This document shows, one piece after another, positions 1 to 8,067 of a stretch of 11,332 nt of DNA. Numbering within the stretch: position 1 is the first letter of the stretch; each line of letters starts with the position of its first letter. The DNA comes from an uncultured Klebsiella sp. (GTDB lineage: Bacteria > Pseudomonadota > Gammaproteobacteria > Enterobacterales > Enterobacteriaceae). The DNA is taken from NCBI GenBank assembly GCA_902490055.1, contig CABUCP010000054.1:1-11332 (forward strand), read 5' to 3'. The notes beneath the pieces are model-generated. The model did not search any database and was not told the origin of the DNA. It saw nothing but the letters and a program-made list of their open reading frames with translations. The translations under genes and the position numbers were made by a program.

Positions 1-796
1 CATGCTGCCGGAAGGTAATTGGATCACTCGCGCGCCGACTTTGCGGCGTAAAGCGATCCTGCTGGCCAAGGTGCAGGATGAGGCCGGACACGGTCTGTAT
101 CTGTATAGCGCTGCGGAAACGCTCGGCTGTGCGCGCGAGGATCTGTATCAGAAGATGCTCGACGGACAGATGAAATATTCCTCCATCTTTAACTACCCGA
201 CACTGAGCTGGGCCGATATTGGCGTGATTGGCTGGCTGGTCGATGGCGCGGCTATCGTCAACCAGGTGGCGCTGTGCCGTACCTCCTACGGCCCGTATGC
301 CCGGGCGATGGTCAAAATCTGTAAAGAAGAGAGCTTCCATCAGCGCCAGGGTTTTGAAGCCTGTATGGCGCTGGCGCAGGGTAATGACGCGCAGCGTCAG
401 ATGCTGCAGGACGCGATCAACCGTTTCTGGTGGCCGGCGCTGATGATGTTTGGCCCCAACGATGACAACTCGCCGAACAGCGCCCGCAGCATGGCGTGGA
501 AAATCAAACTGCACTCCAACGACGAGTTGCGTCAGCGCTTCGTCGATAACACGGTGCCGCAGGTAGAGATCCTCGGCATGACCGTACCGGATCCGGATTT
601 GCAATTTGATGAAGCCAGCGGCCATTACCGCTTCGGCGAGATCGACTGGCAGGAATTTAATGACGTGATCAGCGGCCGCGGCATTTGCAACCACGAGCGG
701 CTGGCCGCCAAGCGTAAGGCCTGGGAAGAGGGCGAGTGGGTACGCGAAGCCGCGCTGGCCCATGCGCAAAAACAGCAGGCCCGCAACGCGGCGTGA
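1..796 (+). CDS. paaA: PaaA, catalytic oxygenase subunit of phenylacetyl-CoA 1,2-epoxidase (5' end missing)
   Basis: This is the di-iron catalytic subunit of the cytoplasmic PaaABCE monooxygenase, which inserts one oxygen of O2 into the ring of phenylacetyl-CoA to give the 1,2-epoxide. The 264 visible residues align from about residue 46 of the 309-residue E. coli protein, so roughly 45 N-terminal residues lie outside the window. The ATG at position 2 is an internal methionine, and base 1 ends the preceding codon. The ferritin-like ligands are visible: the DEAGH motif (visible residues 26-30, supplying Glu27 and His30), Asp81, and KEESFH (108-113, Glu and His). These correspond to E. coli Glu72, His75, Asp126 and the Glu155/His158 region. 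The frame is intact to the TGA stop, which is embedded in the paaB ribosome binding site. The first iron ligand helix (near Glu42) cannot be checked here. Identity is very secure. Confidence 0.98.
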   Translation, partial: MLPEGNWITRAPTLRRKAILLAKVQDEAGHGLYLYSAAETLGCAREDLYQKMLDGQMKYSSIFNYPTLSWADIGVIGWLVDGAAIVNQVALCRTSYGPYARAMVKICKEESFHQRQGFEACMALAQGNDAQRQMLQDAINRFWWPALMMFGPNDDNSPNSARSMAWKIKLHSNDELRQRFVDNTVPQVEILGMTVPDPDLQFDEASGHYRFGEIDWQEFNDVISGRGICNHERLAAKRKAWEEGEWVREAALAHAQKQQARNAA

Positions 797-806
797 GGAG
801 AGACAA

Positions 807-1094
807 ATGAGCAAAGTGTATTGGCCGTTATATGAAGTGTTCGTTCGCAGCAAACAGGGGCTATCCCATCGTCACGTCGGCAGCTTGCACGCCGCCGATG
901 ATCAAATGGCGCTGGAGAACGCCCGCGACGCCTACACCCGCCGCAGCGAAGGCTGCTCGATTTGGGTGGTCAAGGCCAGCGAAATTGTTGCTTCGCAGCC
1001 GGAAGAGCGCGGCGAATTCTTCGACCCGGCGGAAAGCAAAGTCTACCGTCATCCGACTTTCTATACCGTGCCGGACGGCATGGAACATATGTGA
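807..1094 (+). CDS. paaB: PaaB, small subunit of phenylacetyl-CoA epoxidase
   Basis: This 95-residue protein has the same length as E. coli PaaB. It is a small non-catalytic subunit of the PaaABCE complex that is thought to bridge or stabilise PaaAC heterodimers. It reads as a complete PaaB/HpaB-type protein, starting MSKVYWPLYEVFVRS and ending FYTVPDGMEHM, with no metal-ligand motif. The start at 807 is preferred over the in-frame ATG at 762. It gives the family length, and AGGAG at 796-800 lies six bases upstream, overlapping the paaA stop codon. The upstream extension would only read through the end of paaA. Ten bases separate it from paaA and seven from paaC, consistent with translational coupling and fixed subunit stoichiometry. 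Confidence 0.97.
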   Translation: MSKVYWPLYEVFVRSKQGLSHRHVGSLHAADDQMALENARDAYTRRSEGCSIWVVKASEIVASQPEERGEFFDPAESKVYRHPTFYTVPDGMEHM

Positions 1095-1101
1095 GGCGGC
1101 G

Positions 1102-1857
1102 ATGAATAACCACAACCCCGTAGCGACGTATGCACTGCGTCTTGGCGACAATGGCCTGGTGTTGGCCCAGCGTTTAGGCGCCTGGTGCGGACACGCCCCG
1201 GAGCTGGAGATCGATCTCGCGTTGGCGAATATCGGCCTCGACCTGCTCGGTCAGGCGCGTAACTTTTTAAGCTATGCCGCCGAACTTAACGGCAGCGGCG
1301 ATGAAGACACTCTGGCCTTTTCTCGTGATGAACGCGAATTCAGCAACCTGCTGCTGGTGGAACAGCCAAACGGTAATTTTGCCGACACCATCGCCCGTCA
1401 ATTCTTTATCGACGTCTGGCACGTGGCGCTGTTCAGCCGCCTGGTCGGTAGCCGCGATGCGCAACTGGCGGCCATCGCCGCCAAAGGGCTGAAAGAGGTG
1501 CGTTATCACCAGCGCTTTAGCCGTGGTTGGCTGGAGCGTCTCGGCAACGGTACCGAGCTGTCAAACCGCAAAATGCAGCAGGCGGTAGATAACCTGTGGC
1601 GTTTCACCAGCGAGCTGTTCCTTGCCGATGAACTGGATCTCAGCCTGGTGGCGCAGGGCATTGCGGTTGATCCGCGCGAACTACAGGCCGAATGGCAAAG
1701 CGCGGTGCATACCGCGCTGCTCGACGCCGGTCTCCAGGTCCCGCAGGAAGCGGCATTCCGCAGCGGTGGTAAACAAGGGCTGCACAGTGAACATCTCGGC
1801 CCGCTGCTAGCGGAAATGCAATACCTGCAGCGCGTCCATCCCGGTCAGCAGTGGTAA
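1102..1857 (+). CDS. paaC: PaaC, structural ferritin-like subunit of phenylacetyl-CoA epoxidase
   Basis: PaaC is the structural partner of PaaA. It has a ferritin-like four-helix fold but in known complexes carries no functional di-iron centre; it forms the PaaAC heterodimer and helps position substrate. The 251-residue product is close to E. coli PaaC (248) and shares its helical segments ELEIDLALANIGLDLLGQAR near residues 31-50 and HLGPLLAEMQYLQRV near the C-terminus. The ATG at 1102 follows GAGG (1093-1096) at five bases. The frame stays open upstream to 832, but that stretch overlaps paaB and is not PaaC-like, so it is excluded. The N-terminus (MNNHNPVATYALRLG) is a few residues longer than in E. 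coli, which accounts for the length difference. No frameshift or other anomaly is seen. Confidence 0.97.
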   Translation: MNNHNPVATYALRLGDNGLVLAQRLGAWCGHAPELEIDLALANIGLDLLGQARNFLSYAAELNGSGDEDTLAFSRDEREFSNLLLVEQPNGNFADTIARQFFIDVWHVALFSRLVGSRDAQLAAIAAKGLKEVRYHQRFSRGWLERLGNGTELSNRKMQQAVDNLWRFTSELFLADELDLSLVAQGIAVDPRELQAEWQSAVHTALLDAGLQVPQEAAFRSGGKQGLHSEHLGPLLAEMQYLQRVHPGQQW

Positions 1858-1868
1858 GTGAGGTGATT

Positions 1869-2366
1869 ATGCAACGTCTCGCCGATATCGCTCCCGCAGA
1901 GGTTCGCACCATCTGGGGATTGTTAAGCGCCATTCCGGATCCGGAAGTGCCGGTGCTGACCATTACCGACCTCGGCATGGTCCGTAGCGTTGCGCGTCAC
2001 GGCGACGGCTGGGTGATTGGCTTTACGCCGACCTACTCGGGCTGCCCGGCAACGGAGCATCTGCTGGGCGAGATCCGCGCCGTGATGAGCGAGCATGGTT
2101 ATCTGCCGGTACATATTGTACTGCAGCTGGACCCGCCGTGGACCACCGACTGGATGAACCAGGAGGCCCGCGAGCGCCTGCGCCAGTACGGTATTAGCCC
2201 GCCGCAGGGACATGCCTGCCATGCGGAAATGCCCGCCGAGGTGACCTGCCCGCGCTGCGCCAGCACCCACACCACGCTGATTAGCGAATTCGGTTCTACG
2301 GCCTGTAAAGCGCTCTATCGCTGCGACAGCTGCCGCGAACCCTTTGATTACTTTAAATGTATTTGA
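1869..2366 (+). CDS. paaD: PaaD, Fe-S maturation-type protein needed for phenylacetyl-CoA epoxidase
   Basis: PaaD is required in vivo for ring epoxidation but is not part of the purified active PaaABCE complex. It belongs to the MIP18/DUF59 (SufT-like) family and probably matures an Fe-S or iron centre, perhaps that of PaaE; this role is inferred from the family. The 165 residues comprise a DUF59 domain (about 10-90) with PDPEVPVLTITDLGMVR and the conserved TYSGCPATE (Cys59). A Cys-rich tail follows (CPRC at 127-130, then Cys146, Cys152, Cys155 and Cys164) that could bind zinc or iron. The ATG at 1869 matches the E. coli N-terminus (MQRLA) and sits five bases after GAGG (1860-1863). In-frame GTG codons at 1851 and 1863 are less likely: the first overlaps the end of paaC and the second leaves no room for the ribosome site. 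Confidence 0.96.
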   Translation: MQRLADIAPAEVRTIWGLLSAIPDPEVPVLTITDLGMVRSVARHGDGWVIGFTPTYSGCPATEHLLGEIRAVMSEHGYLPVHIVLQLDPPWTTDWMNQEARERLRQYGISPPQGHACHAEMPAEVTCPRCASTHTTLISEFGSTACKALYRCDSCREPFDYFKCI

Positions 2367-2373
2367 GGTTGTC

Positions 2374-3444
2374 ATGACGACGTTCCATTCGCTCAAGGTG
2401 GCGAGAGTCGAGCCAGAAACCCGCGATGCGGTGACCATTACTTTTGCCATTCCAGAAGCCCTGCAGGCGGAGTACTGCTTTCGTCCAGGCCAGCATCTGA
2501 CGTTGAAAGCCCGCCTTGGCGGCGAAGAGCTGCGCCGCTGCTATTCCATTTGCCGAAGCCGCACGCCGGGCGAAATTAGCGTCGCGGTGAAAGCCATCGA
2601 CGGCGGGCGCTTTTCACGTTTTGCCCAGCGTGATATCCAGCAAGGTATGGCGCTGGAAGTGATGGTGCCGCAGGGGCATTTCGGCTACCAGCCTCAGGCC
2701 GAACGGCAGGGGGATTATCTGGCGATTGCCGCCGGTTCCGGGATCACGCCGATGATGGCGATCATCAGCGCTACGCTTGCGACCGAACCACAAAGCCGTT
2801 TCACCCTGCTTTACGGCAACCGCAGCAGCCATAGCATGATGTTCCGCCAGGCGCTGGCCGATTTAAAAGACCGTTATCCGCAGCGCCTGCAGATTGTGCA
2901 CCTGTTTAGCCAGGAATCGATGGACAGCGATCTGCTTCAGGGGCGCATTGACGGCGATAAGCTGCGCCAGCTTTCTGCCCATCTGCTGGATTTCAGCCGC
3001 TTTGATGATGCTTTTATCTGCGGCCCGGCGGTGATGATGGACGAAGCAGAAGCGACGTTGCGTGAACTCGGCGTAGCGGAGAACGCCATTCATCTCGAGC
3101 GCTTTAATACGCCGGGCGGCAGCGTTAAGCGCGCCGCCGGGGTCCAGGCGGAAGGGCGCACGGTGACGATTCGTCAGGATGGGCGAGATCGCGCGATCGC
3201 CCTCAGCGCAGAAGACGACAGCATTCTGGATGCCGCGCTGCGCCAGGGCGCCGACCTGCCGTTTGCCTGTAAAGGCGGAGTGTGCGCGACCTGTAAATGT
3301 AAGGTGCTGCGCGGCGAGGTGGCGATGGCCGCCAACTACAGCCTGGAGGCCGATGAACTGGCGGCGGGCTACGTCCTGAGCTGCCAGGCGCTGCCGACCA
3401 GCGACGACGTGGTGGTCGATTTTGACGCGCGGGGGATGGCATGA
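2374..3444 (+). CDS. paaE: PaaE, NAD(P)H-dependent flavin/2Fe-2S reductase of phenylacetyl-CoA epoxidase
   Basis: PaaE supplies electrons from NADPH through FAD and a [2Fe-2S] cluster to the PaaA di-iron site. The 356 residues, the same length as E. coli PaaE, show three modules in order. First is an FAD-binding barrel (about 1-105) with RCYSIC at 55-60. Next is a nucleotide-binding domain (about 110-245) with GSGITPM at 121-127 and ICGPAVMM near 225. Last is a plant-type ferredoxin domain (about 265-356) with cluster cysteines at about 299, 304 and 307 (CKGGVCATC) and 337 (LSCQ). The ATG at 2374 has GAGG (2365-2368) at five bases; an in-frame ATG at 2344 lies inside paaD and is rejected. The stop overlaps the paaF start as ATGA, indicating translational coupling. 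All cofactor motifs are intact. Confidence 0.98.
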   Translation: MTTFHSLKVARVEPETRDAVTITFAIPEALQAEYCFRPGQHLTLKARLGGEELRRCYSICRSRTPGEISVAVKAIDGGRFSRFAQRDIQQGMALEVMVPQGHFGYQPQAERQGDYLAIAAGSGITPMMAIISATLATEPQSRFTLLYGNRSSHSMMFRQALADLKDRYPQRLQIVHLFSQESMDSDLLQGRIDGDKLRQLSAHLLDFSRFDDAFICGPAVMMDEAEATLRELGVAENAIHLERFNTPGGSVKRAAGVQAEGRTVTIRQDGRDRAIALSAEDDSILDAALRQGADLPFACKGGVCATCKCKVLRGEVAMAANYSLEADELAAGYVLSCQALPTSDDVVVDFDARGMA

Positions 3445-4208
3445 GTGAACTCCTGATTCAGCGCCATGGCCGCGTGCTGCAGCTGACCCTAAACCGCCCT
3501 CAGGCGCGCAACGCCCTTAATAATGCCTTATTAAGTCAGATTGCCGACGTGCTGGAAGCGGCGGCGGTTGATGCCAGCGTCAGCGTCTGCGTCATCAGCG
3601 GCAACCCGCGTTTTTTCGCCGCCGGGGCTGACCTTAACGAAATGGCGGAAAAAGATCTTCCGGCCACGCTGGATGATATCCGCCCGCGGCTGTGGGCGAG
3701 AATCGACGCCTTCAGCAAGCCGTTGATTGCATCGGTCAACGGCTATGCGCTTGGCGCCGGCTGCGAGCTGGCGCTGCTCTGCGATGTGATTGTCGCCGGC
3801 GACAACGCCCGCTTCGGGCTGCCGGAAATTACCCTTGGCATTATGCCGGGCGCGGGCGGTACCCAGCGGCTGATCCGCAGCGTCGGTAAAGCGTTGGCCA
3901 GCCGAATGGTGCTGAGCGGCGAAAGTATTGACGCGCGCCAGGCGCAGCAGGCTGGTCTGGTCAGCGATGTCCATCCTGCGGGTTTAACCGATGAGTACGC
4001 CCTGAAACTGGCTGCCACGATAGCCCGCCATTCACCGCTGGCGCTACGGGCGGCAAAGCAATCTCTACGCCTTTCGCAGGAGGTGAGCCTACAGGCCGGT
4101 CTGCAGCAGGAGCGACAGCTATTTAGCCTGCTGAGCGCCACCGAAGACCGCCGTGAAGGTATCGACGCCTTTTTACACAAACGTACCCCGGAATTTAAAG
4201 GACGCTAA
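3441..4208 (+). CDS. paaF: PaaF, 2,3-dehydroadipyl-CoA hydratase (crotonase family)
   Basis: PaaF hydrates trans-2,3-dehydroadipyl-CoA to 3-hydroxyadipyl-CoA in the beta-oxidation-like lower pathway. The 255-residue protein matches E. coli PaaF in length. It carries both catalytic glutamates of true enoyl-CoA hydratases: Glu109 in GYALGAGCELAL and Glu129 in FGLPEITLG. The oxyanion-hole segment AAGADLNEM (60-68) and the PGAGGTQRL loop are also present. This marks it as the hydratase and distinguishes it from the neighbouring paralogue PaaG. The ATG at 3441 overlaps the paaE stop by four bases (ATGA), with a G-rich ribosome site at 3432-3436 inside the paaE end. No anomaly is seen. Confidence 0.97.
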   Translation: MSELLIQRHGRVLQLTLNRPQARNALNNALLSQIADVLEAAAVDASVSVCVISGNPRFFAAGADLNEMAEKDLPATLDDIRPRLWARIDAFSKPLIASVNGYALGAGCELALLCDVIVAGDNARFGLPEITLGIMPGAGGTQRLIRSVGKALASRMVLSGESIDARQAQQAGLVSDVHPAGLTDEYALKLAATIARHSPLALRAAKQSLRLSQEVSLQAGLQQERQLFSLLSATEDRREGIDAFLHKRTPEFKGR

Positions 4209-4210
4209 TT

Positions 4211-4999
4211 GTGGAAGCTTTCATTCTCAGCGCAGTGGAACAGGGCGTGATGACCATTACCCTCAATCGCCCGGACCGCCTGAACAGTTTTAACGACCTG
4301 ATGCATCAGCAGCTGGCGGAATGTATCAAGCAGGCCGAGCGCGACGATAGCGTGCGCTGCTTATTGATTACCGGCGCCGGCCGCGGCTTTTGCGCCGGGC
4401 AGGATTTGAATGACCGTAACGTCGACCCGAGCGGCCCGCCGCCGGACCTCGGCCAGTCGGTAGAACGTTTTTATAATCCGCTGGTCCGTCGACTGGCTGC
4501 GCTGCCGAAACCGGTTATCTGCGCGGTCAACGGCGTGGCCGCCGGCGCCGGCGCGACGCTGGCGCTGGGCTGCGATATCGTGCTGGCTGCGCGGTCGGCC
4601 AAATTTGTGATGGCGTTTAGTAAGCTCGGCCTGGTGCCGGACTGCGGCGGCAGCTGGTTCCTGCCGCGGGTAGCCGGTCGCGCTCGGGCCATGGGGCTGG
4701 CATTGCTGGGCGATAGCCTCAGCGCTGAACAGGCCGCGCAGTGGGGGATTATCTGGCAACTGGTGGAAGATGCCGAACTGGCGGATACCAGCCTGCAGCT
4801 GGCGCGGCATCTGGCGGCGCAGCCGACCTTCGGACTCGGGCTGATTAAAAAAGCGCTGCTGGCCTCGGAAACGAATAGCCTCGACGCGCAGCTGGATCTG
4901 GAACGCGATTATCAGCGCCTGGCCGGGCGCAGCGCTGACTATCGCGAAGGGGTCAGCGCGTTTCTGGCCAAGCGTCCACCACAGTTCAGCGGGAAATAG
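4211..4999 (+). CDS. paaG: PaaG, ring-1,2-epoxyphenylacetyl-CoA isomerase (oxepin-CoA forming), GTG start
   Basis: PaaG converts the unstable ring epoxide to the oxepin form that PaaZ opens, and in E. coli it also shifts a cis-3,4 double bond to trans-2,3 later in the pathway. The 262 residues form a crotonase fold: oxyanion segment CAGQDLNDRN (61-70), then GVAAGAGATLALG (108-120) and GLVPDCGGSW (140-149). The two hydratase glutamates seen in PaaF are replaced (Thr in GAGATLAL, and no Glu in FVMAFS). Asp144 of VPDCGG is the likely catalytic acid, as in isomerase-type members. The start is GTG at 4211: AAAGGA at 4197-4202 lies eight bases upstream, inside the last codons of paaF, and the N-terminus (MEAFILS) aligns with E. 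coli MMEFILS. It begins two bases after the paaF stop. The paaF/paaG pair looks like an old duplication with divergent chemistry. Confidence 0.97.
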   Translation: MEAFILSAVEQGVMTITLNRPDRLNSFNDLMHQQLAECIKQAERDDSVRCLLITGAGRGFCAGQDLNDRNVDPSGPPPDLGQSVERFYNPLVRRLAALPKPVICAVNGVAAGAGATLALGCDIVLAARSAKFVMAFSKLGLVPDCGGSWFLPRVAGRARAMGLALLGDSLSAEQAAQWGIIWQLVEDAELADTSLQLARHLAAQPTFGLGLIKKALLASETNSLDAQLDLERDYQRLAGRSADYREGVSAFLAKRPPQFSGK

Positions 5000-5002
5000 A
5001 CC

Positions 5003-6424
5003 ATGACGAGATCCTTAGCCACCGTGGCGGTGATCGGTAGCGGCACTATGGGTGCCGGTATTGCCGAAGTGGCCGCCGCCGCCGGGCATCAGGTCCTGAT
5101 TTACGACATTGCCCCTGAGGCAATTGTTCGGGCGATCGACGGCATCGCCCGGCGTCTGGCCTCGCGCGTCAGCCGCGGAAAACTGACGGCCGGGCAGGCC
5201 GATACGCTGCTGGCGCGCCTGCATCCGGCGCATGATTTAGCGGCGCTGGCCGACGCGAATCTGGTTATTGAAGCAGCGTCTGAACGGCTGGAGATTAAAA
5301 CGGCGCTCTTCGCCCGGTTGGCTGAGATCTGCGCGCCGTCCACGCTGCTGACCAGCAATACCTCTTCAATTTCGATTACCGCCATTGCCGCTGGGGTAAA
5401 GCACCCCGAGCGCGTAGCCGGGCTGCACTTCTTTAATCCGGCGCCGGTTATGAAGCTGGTTGAGGTGGTCAGCGGGCTGGTGACTTCCGCTGAAGTGGTG
5501 GAACAGCTGTGCCAGTGCGTGAGCGGCTGGGGAAAGCAGCCGGTTCGCTGTCGCTCAACGCCCGGGTTTATCGTTAACCGCGTGGCGCGCCCGTTCTATG
5601 CCGAAGCGTGGCGCGCACTGGAAGAGCAGGTTGCCGCCGCTGAGGTTATCGACGCCGCCCTGCGTGACGGCGGCGGGTTCCCGATGGGGCCGCTGGCGCT
5701 GACCGACCTGATTGGTCAGGACGTCAATTTCGCCGTGACCTGTTCGGTATTCAACGCCTTCTGGCAGGACCGCCGCTACCTACCATCGCTACTGCAGCAG
5801 GAGCTGGCGCTGGCTGGCCGTCTCGGTAAAAAGAGCGGACATGGCGTCTACCGCTGGCCCGCAGAGAGACAAGCGGAAGCGGCGCTGCCGATGGTGGCGT
5901 CAGGCGCAAAAACCGTCATCGCAAAAGGTGACGGTGTCACAGAATTAGATGAGATCTTGTTGCTGGAGACCAGCGGCGAGACCGCGCTGGCGCTAAGCCA
6001 GCGGCATGGCCGCCCGGTGGTGGTATATGACCTCTGCGCGGGCGATACGGTTACGCTGGCCGCGGCGGTAACGAATACCTCTGCGGCGACCGACAAGGCG
6101 GTGCATTACTTCCAGCAGCAGGGTAAGAAGGTGCTGCAAATTGCCGATTACCCCGGCCTGCTGGTGTGGCGCACGGTAGCAATGTTGGTTAATGAAGCGC
6201 TGGATGCGCTGCAAAAAGGGGTCGCCAGCGCGGAAGATATCGATACCGCGATGCGTCTTGGCGTCAACTATCCGCAAGGCCCGCTGGCATGGGGCGAACA
6301 GCTAGGCTGGCAACGCGTGCTGCATCTGCTGGAAAACCTACAACAACATTATGGCGAAGAACGCTATCGCCCGAGTTCCCTGCTGCGCCAGAAGGCGCTG
6401 ATGGAGAAGCACCATGAGCAATGA
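5003..6424 (+). CDS. paaH: PaaH, NAD-dependent 3-hydroxyadipyl-CoA dehydrogenase
   Basis: PaaH oxidises 3-hydroxyadipyl-CoA to 3-oxoadipyl-CoA with NAD+. The 473-residue protein (E. coli 475) has an N-terminal Rossmann domain with IGSGTMGAG at 11-19 and the 3-hydroxyacyl-CoA dehydrogenase catalytic segments SNTSSISI (118-125) and GLHFFNPAPV (140-149, His142). A first helical 3HCDH domain follows (about 188-285, with PGFIVNRVARPF). The C-terminal half contains a linker and a second, partial 3HCDH-type domain (about 385-470, with DYPGLLVWRTVAMLVNEALD), as in the PaaH subfamily. The ATG at 5003 is three bases after the paaG stop with a modest GGGA at 4991-4994; the N-terminal residues (MTRSLATVAVIG) differ from E. 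coli but the phase is fixed by the Rossmann motif. The end overlaps paaI by 11 bases. Confidence 0.97.
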   Translation: MTRSLATVAVIGSGTMGAGIAEVAAAAGHQVLIYDIAPEAIVRAIDGIARRLASRVSRGKLTAGQADTLLARLHPAHDLAALADANLVIEAASERLEIKTALFARLAEICAPSTLLTSNTSSISITAIAAGVKHPERVAGLHFFNPAPVMKLVEVVSGLVTSAEVVEQLCQCVSGWGKQPVRCRSTPGFIVNRVARPFYAEAWRALEEQVAAAEVIDAALRDGGGFPMGPLALTDLIGQDVNFAVTCSVFNAFWQDRRYLPSLLQQELALAGRLGKKSGHGVYRWPAERQAEAALPMVASGAKTVIAKGDGVTELDEILLLETSGETALALSQRHGRPVVVYDLCAGDTVTLAAAVTNTSAATDKAVHYFQQQGKKVLQIADYPGLLVWRTVAMLVNEALDALQKGVASAEDIDTAMRLGVNYPQGPLAWGEQLGWQRVLHLLENLQQHYGEERYRPSSLLRQKALMEKHHEQ

Positions 6425-6836
6425 TGCCTGGCGCAACGCGCGCGCAATGTACGAAAAAGATACCTGCGCCAAAACGCTGGGTATCGAGCTTATCGAAATG
6501 GATGAAGGCTTTGCGCAGATGACCATGACCGTCTCGCCGAGCATGCTCAACGGTCATCAGACCTGCCATGGCGGCCAGCTGTTTTCTCTGGCCGATACCG
6601 CTTTCGCCTATGCCTGTAACAGCCAGGGGTTGGCGGCGGTGGCCTCGGCGGCCAGTATTGATTTTCTGCGCCCGGCATTTGCCGGCGACAGGCTGGTCGC
6701 CACCGCCAGGGTCAAACAGCAGGGCAAATTAACCGGCGTCTACGACATTGAAATTGTTAATCAACAGCAAAAAATTGTGGCCCTGTTTCGCGGCAAATCG
6801 CACCGCATCGGCGGCACAATCACAGGAGAAGTGTAA
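6414..6836 (+). CDS. paaI: PaaI, hot-dog fold hydroxyphenylacetyl-CoA thioesterase
   Basis: PaaI is a cytoplasmic acyl-CoA thioesterase that prefers ring-hydroxylated phenylacetyl-CoAs, so it releases CoA from dead-end products that PaaABCE can make. The 140-residue hot-dog domain has the same length as E. coli PaaI. It shows the active-site signature NGHQTCHGGQLFSLADTAFA (47-66) with His52, Gly53 and Asp61, residues known to matter in the E. coli enzyme. The ATG at 6414 lies inside the last codons of paaH in a different frame (11-base overlap), with GGAG at 6403-6406 at seven bases. The TAA stop shares its last base with the paaJ ATG (TAATG). Both arrangements suggest coupled translation. 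Confidence 0.97.
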   Translation: MSNDAWRNARAMYEKDTCAKTLGIELIEMDEGFAQMTMTVSPSMLNGHQTCHGGQLFSLADTAFAYACNSQGLAAVASAASIDFLRPAFAGDRLVATARVKQQGKLTGVYDIEIVNQQQKIVALFRGKSHRIGGTITGEV

Positions 6837-8041
6837 TGCGCGACGCCTTTATTTGTGACGGGATCCGCACGCCGATTGGCCGTTACGGCGGAGCGCTGGC
6901 CAGCGTTCGCGCCGACGACCTGGCGGCTATTCCGCTGCGTGAACTGCTGAGCCGTAACCCCAAGCTCGACCCGGCAGCGATTGATGATGTGATTTTTGGC
7001 TGTGCTAACCAGGCGGGCGAAGACAACCGCAACGTGGCGCATATGGCGACGTTGCTGGCTGGTTATCCGCATAGCGTGCCGGGCACGACGATTAACCGTC
7101 TGTGCGGCTCCGGTCTGGACGCAATTGGTTTTGCCGCCCGGGCGATTAAAGCGGGTGATGCCGATTTGCTAATAGCCGGCGGCGTGGAGTCGATGTCGCG
7201 CGCGCCGTTCGTGATGGGAAAGGCCAGCGCGCCGTACCAGCGTCAGGCGGAATTGTTTGATACCACTATCGGCTGGCGTTTTGTGAACCCGCTCATGGCG
7301 CAGCAATTTGGTACTGACAGCATGCCGGAAACGGCAGAGAATGTAGCTGAATTGTTAAATATTAGCCGCGCCGATCAGGACGCGTTTGCCTGGCGCAGCC
7401 AGCAGCGTACGGCGCAGGCTCAGCGTGACGGCATTTTGGCGCAGGAGATTGTGCCGGTGCAGATCATCGGCAAGAAAGGGGCGGTCAGCGCGGTGCGCGA
7501 TGATGAGCATCCGCGCGCGGAGACGACGCTTGAACAGCTCGCGCAGCTGAAAACGCCGTTCCGTAAAGGCGGGGTGATTACGGCGGGCAACGCTTCCGGC
7601 GTCAACGATGGCGCCGCGGCGCTGATTATCGCCAGCGAACAGCAGGCCAACCTGCAGGGGCTAACCCCGCGCGCGCGTATTGTCGCCATGGCCACCGCTG
7701 GCGTCGAGCCGCGACTGATGGGGTTAGGGCCGGTACCGGCGGTACGCAAAGTGCTGGAGCGGGCGGGACTGAATATTAACGATATGGATCTGATTGAGCT
7801 GAATGAGGCCTTCGCCGCACAGGCGCTGGGCGTGCTCAGACAGCTTGGCGTGGCGGACGATGCGGCGCATGTGAATCCCAACGGCGGCGCCATCGCTTTA
7901 GGCCATCCGTTGGGCATGAGCGGCGCGCGACTGGCGCTAAGCGCCAGCCTGGAGCTGCAACGCCGCGGCGGGCGCTATGCGCTGTGTACTATGTGTATTG
8001 GCGTGGGTCAGGGCATTGCCATGATCCTCGAGCGAGTGTGA
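6836..8041 (+). CDS. paaJ: PaaJ, 3-oxoadipyl-CoA / 3-oxo-5,6-dehydrosuberyl-CoA thiolase
   Basis: PaaJ acts twice: it cleaves 3-oxo-5,6-dehydrosuberyl-CoA to dehydroadipyl-CoA plus acetyl-CoA, and later cleaves 3-oxoadipyl-CoA to succinyl-CoA plus acetyl-CoA. The 401 residues match the family length. The thiolase catalytic set is complete: nucleophile Cys90 in [10 protein letters not shown], His357 in [16 protein letters not shown], and Cys387 in [10 protein letters not shown]. The start at 6836 overlaps the paaI stop by one base, and AGGAG at 6824-6828 lies seven bases upstream. It is closely related to PcaF-type thiolases, but the operon position makes PaaJ the right name. A long antisense open frame opposite its second half is treated as a shadow. 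Confidence 0.98.
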   Translation: MRDAFICDGIRTPIGRYGGALASVRADDLAAIPLRELLSRNPKLDPAAIDDVIFGCANQAGEDNRNVAHMATLLAGYPHSVPGTTINRLCGSGLDAIGFAARAIKAGDADLLIAGGVESMSRAPFVMGKASAPYQRQAELFDTTIGWRFVNPLMAQQFGTDSMPETAENVAELLNISRADQDAFAWRSQQRTAQAQRDGILAQEIVPVQIIGKKGAVSAVRDDEHPRAETTLEQLAQLKTPFRKGGVITAGNASGVNDGAAALIIASEQQANLQGLTPRARIVAMATAGVEPRLMGLGPVPAVRKVLERAGLNINDMDLIELNEAFAAQALGVLRQLGVADDAAHVNPNGGAIALGHPLGMSGARLALSASLELQRRGGRYALCTMCIGVGQGIAMILERV

Positions 8042-8067
8042 GCTAATTGACCTGCGAGTACCCTAAA

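Noticed and set aside
762..806. Longer paaB start at 762
   Set aside because: It would read 15 codons of paaA in another frame; the ATG at 807 has AGGAG at six bases and gives exactly 95 residues.
832..1101. Upstream extension of the paaC frame through paaB
   Set aside because: The added ~90 residues are an out-of-frame reading of paaB, unlike any PaaC; the ATG at 1102 gives the family length and a ribosome site.
1923..2450. 175-codon minus-strand open frame across paaD and the start of paaE
   Set aside because: It spans the ends of two well-supported genes in antisense and has low-complexity Arg/Ala/Gly composition typical of a shadow frame.
3743..4180. 145-codon minus-strand open frame opposite paaF
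   Set aside because: Its Ser/Ala/Arg-rich sequence mirrors PaaF codons; there is no ribosome site or family resemblance.
7420..7917. 165-codon open frame on the minus strand opposite paaJ
   Set aside because: It is antisense to the conserved thiolase core, has no recognisable domain, and GC-rich coding DNA commonly leaves the opposite strand free of stops.
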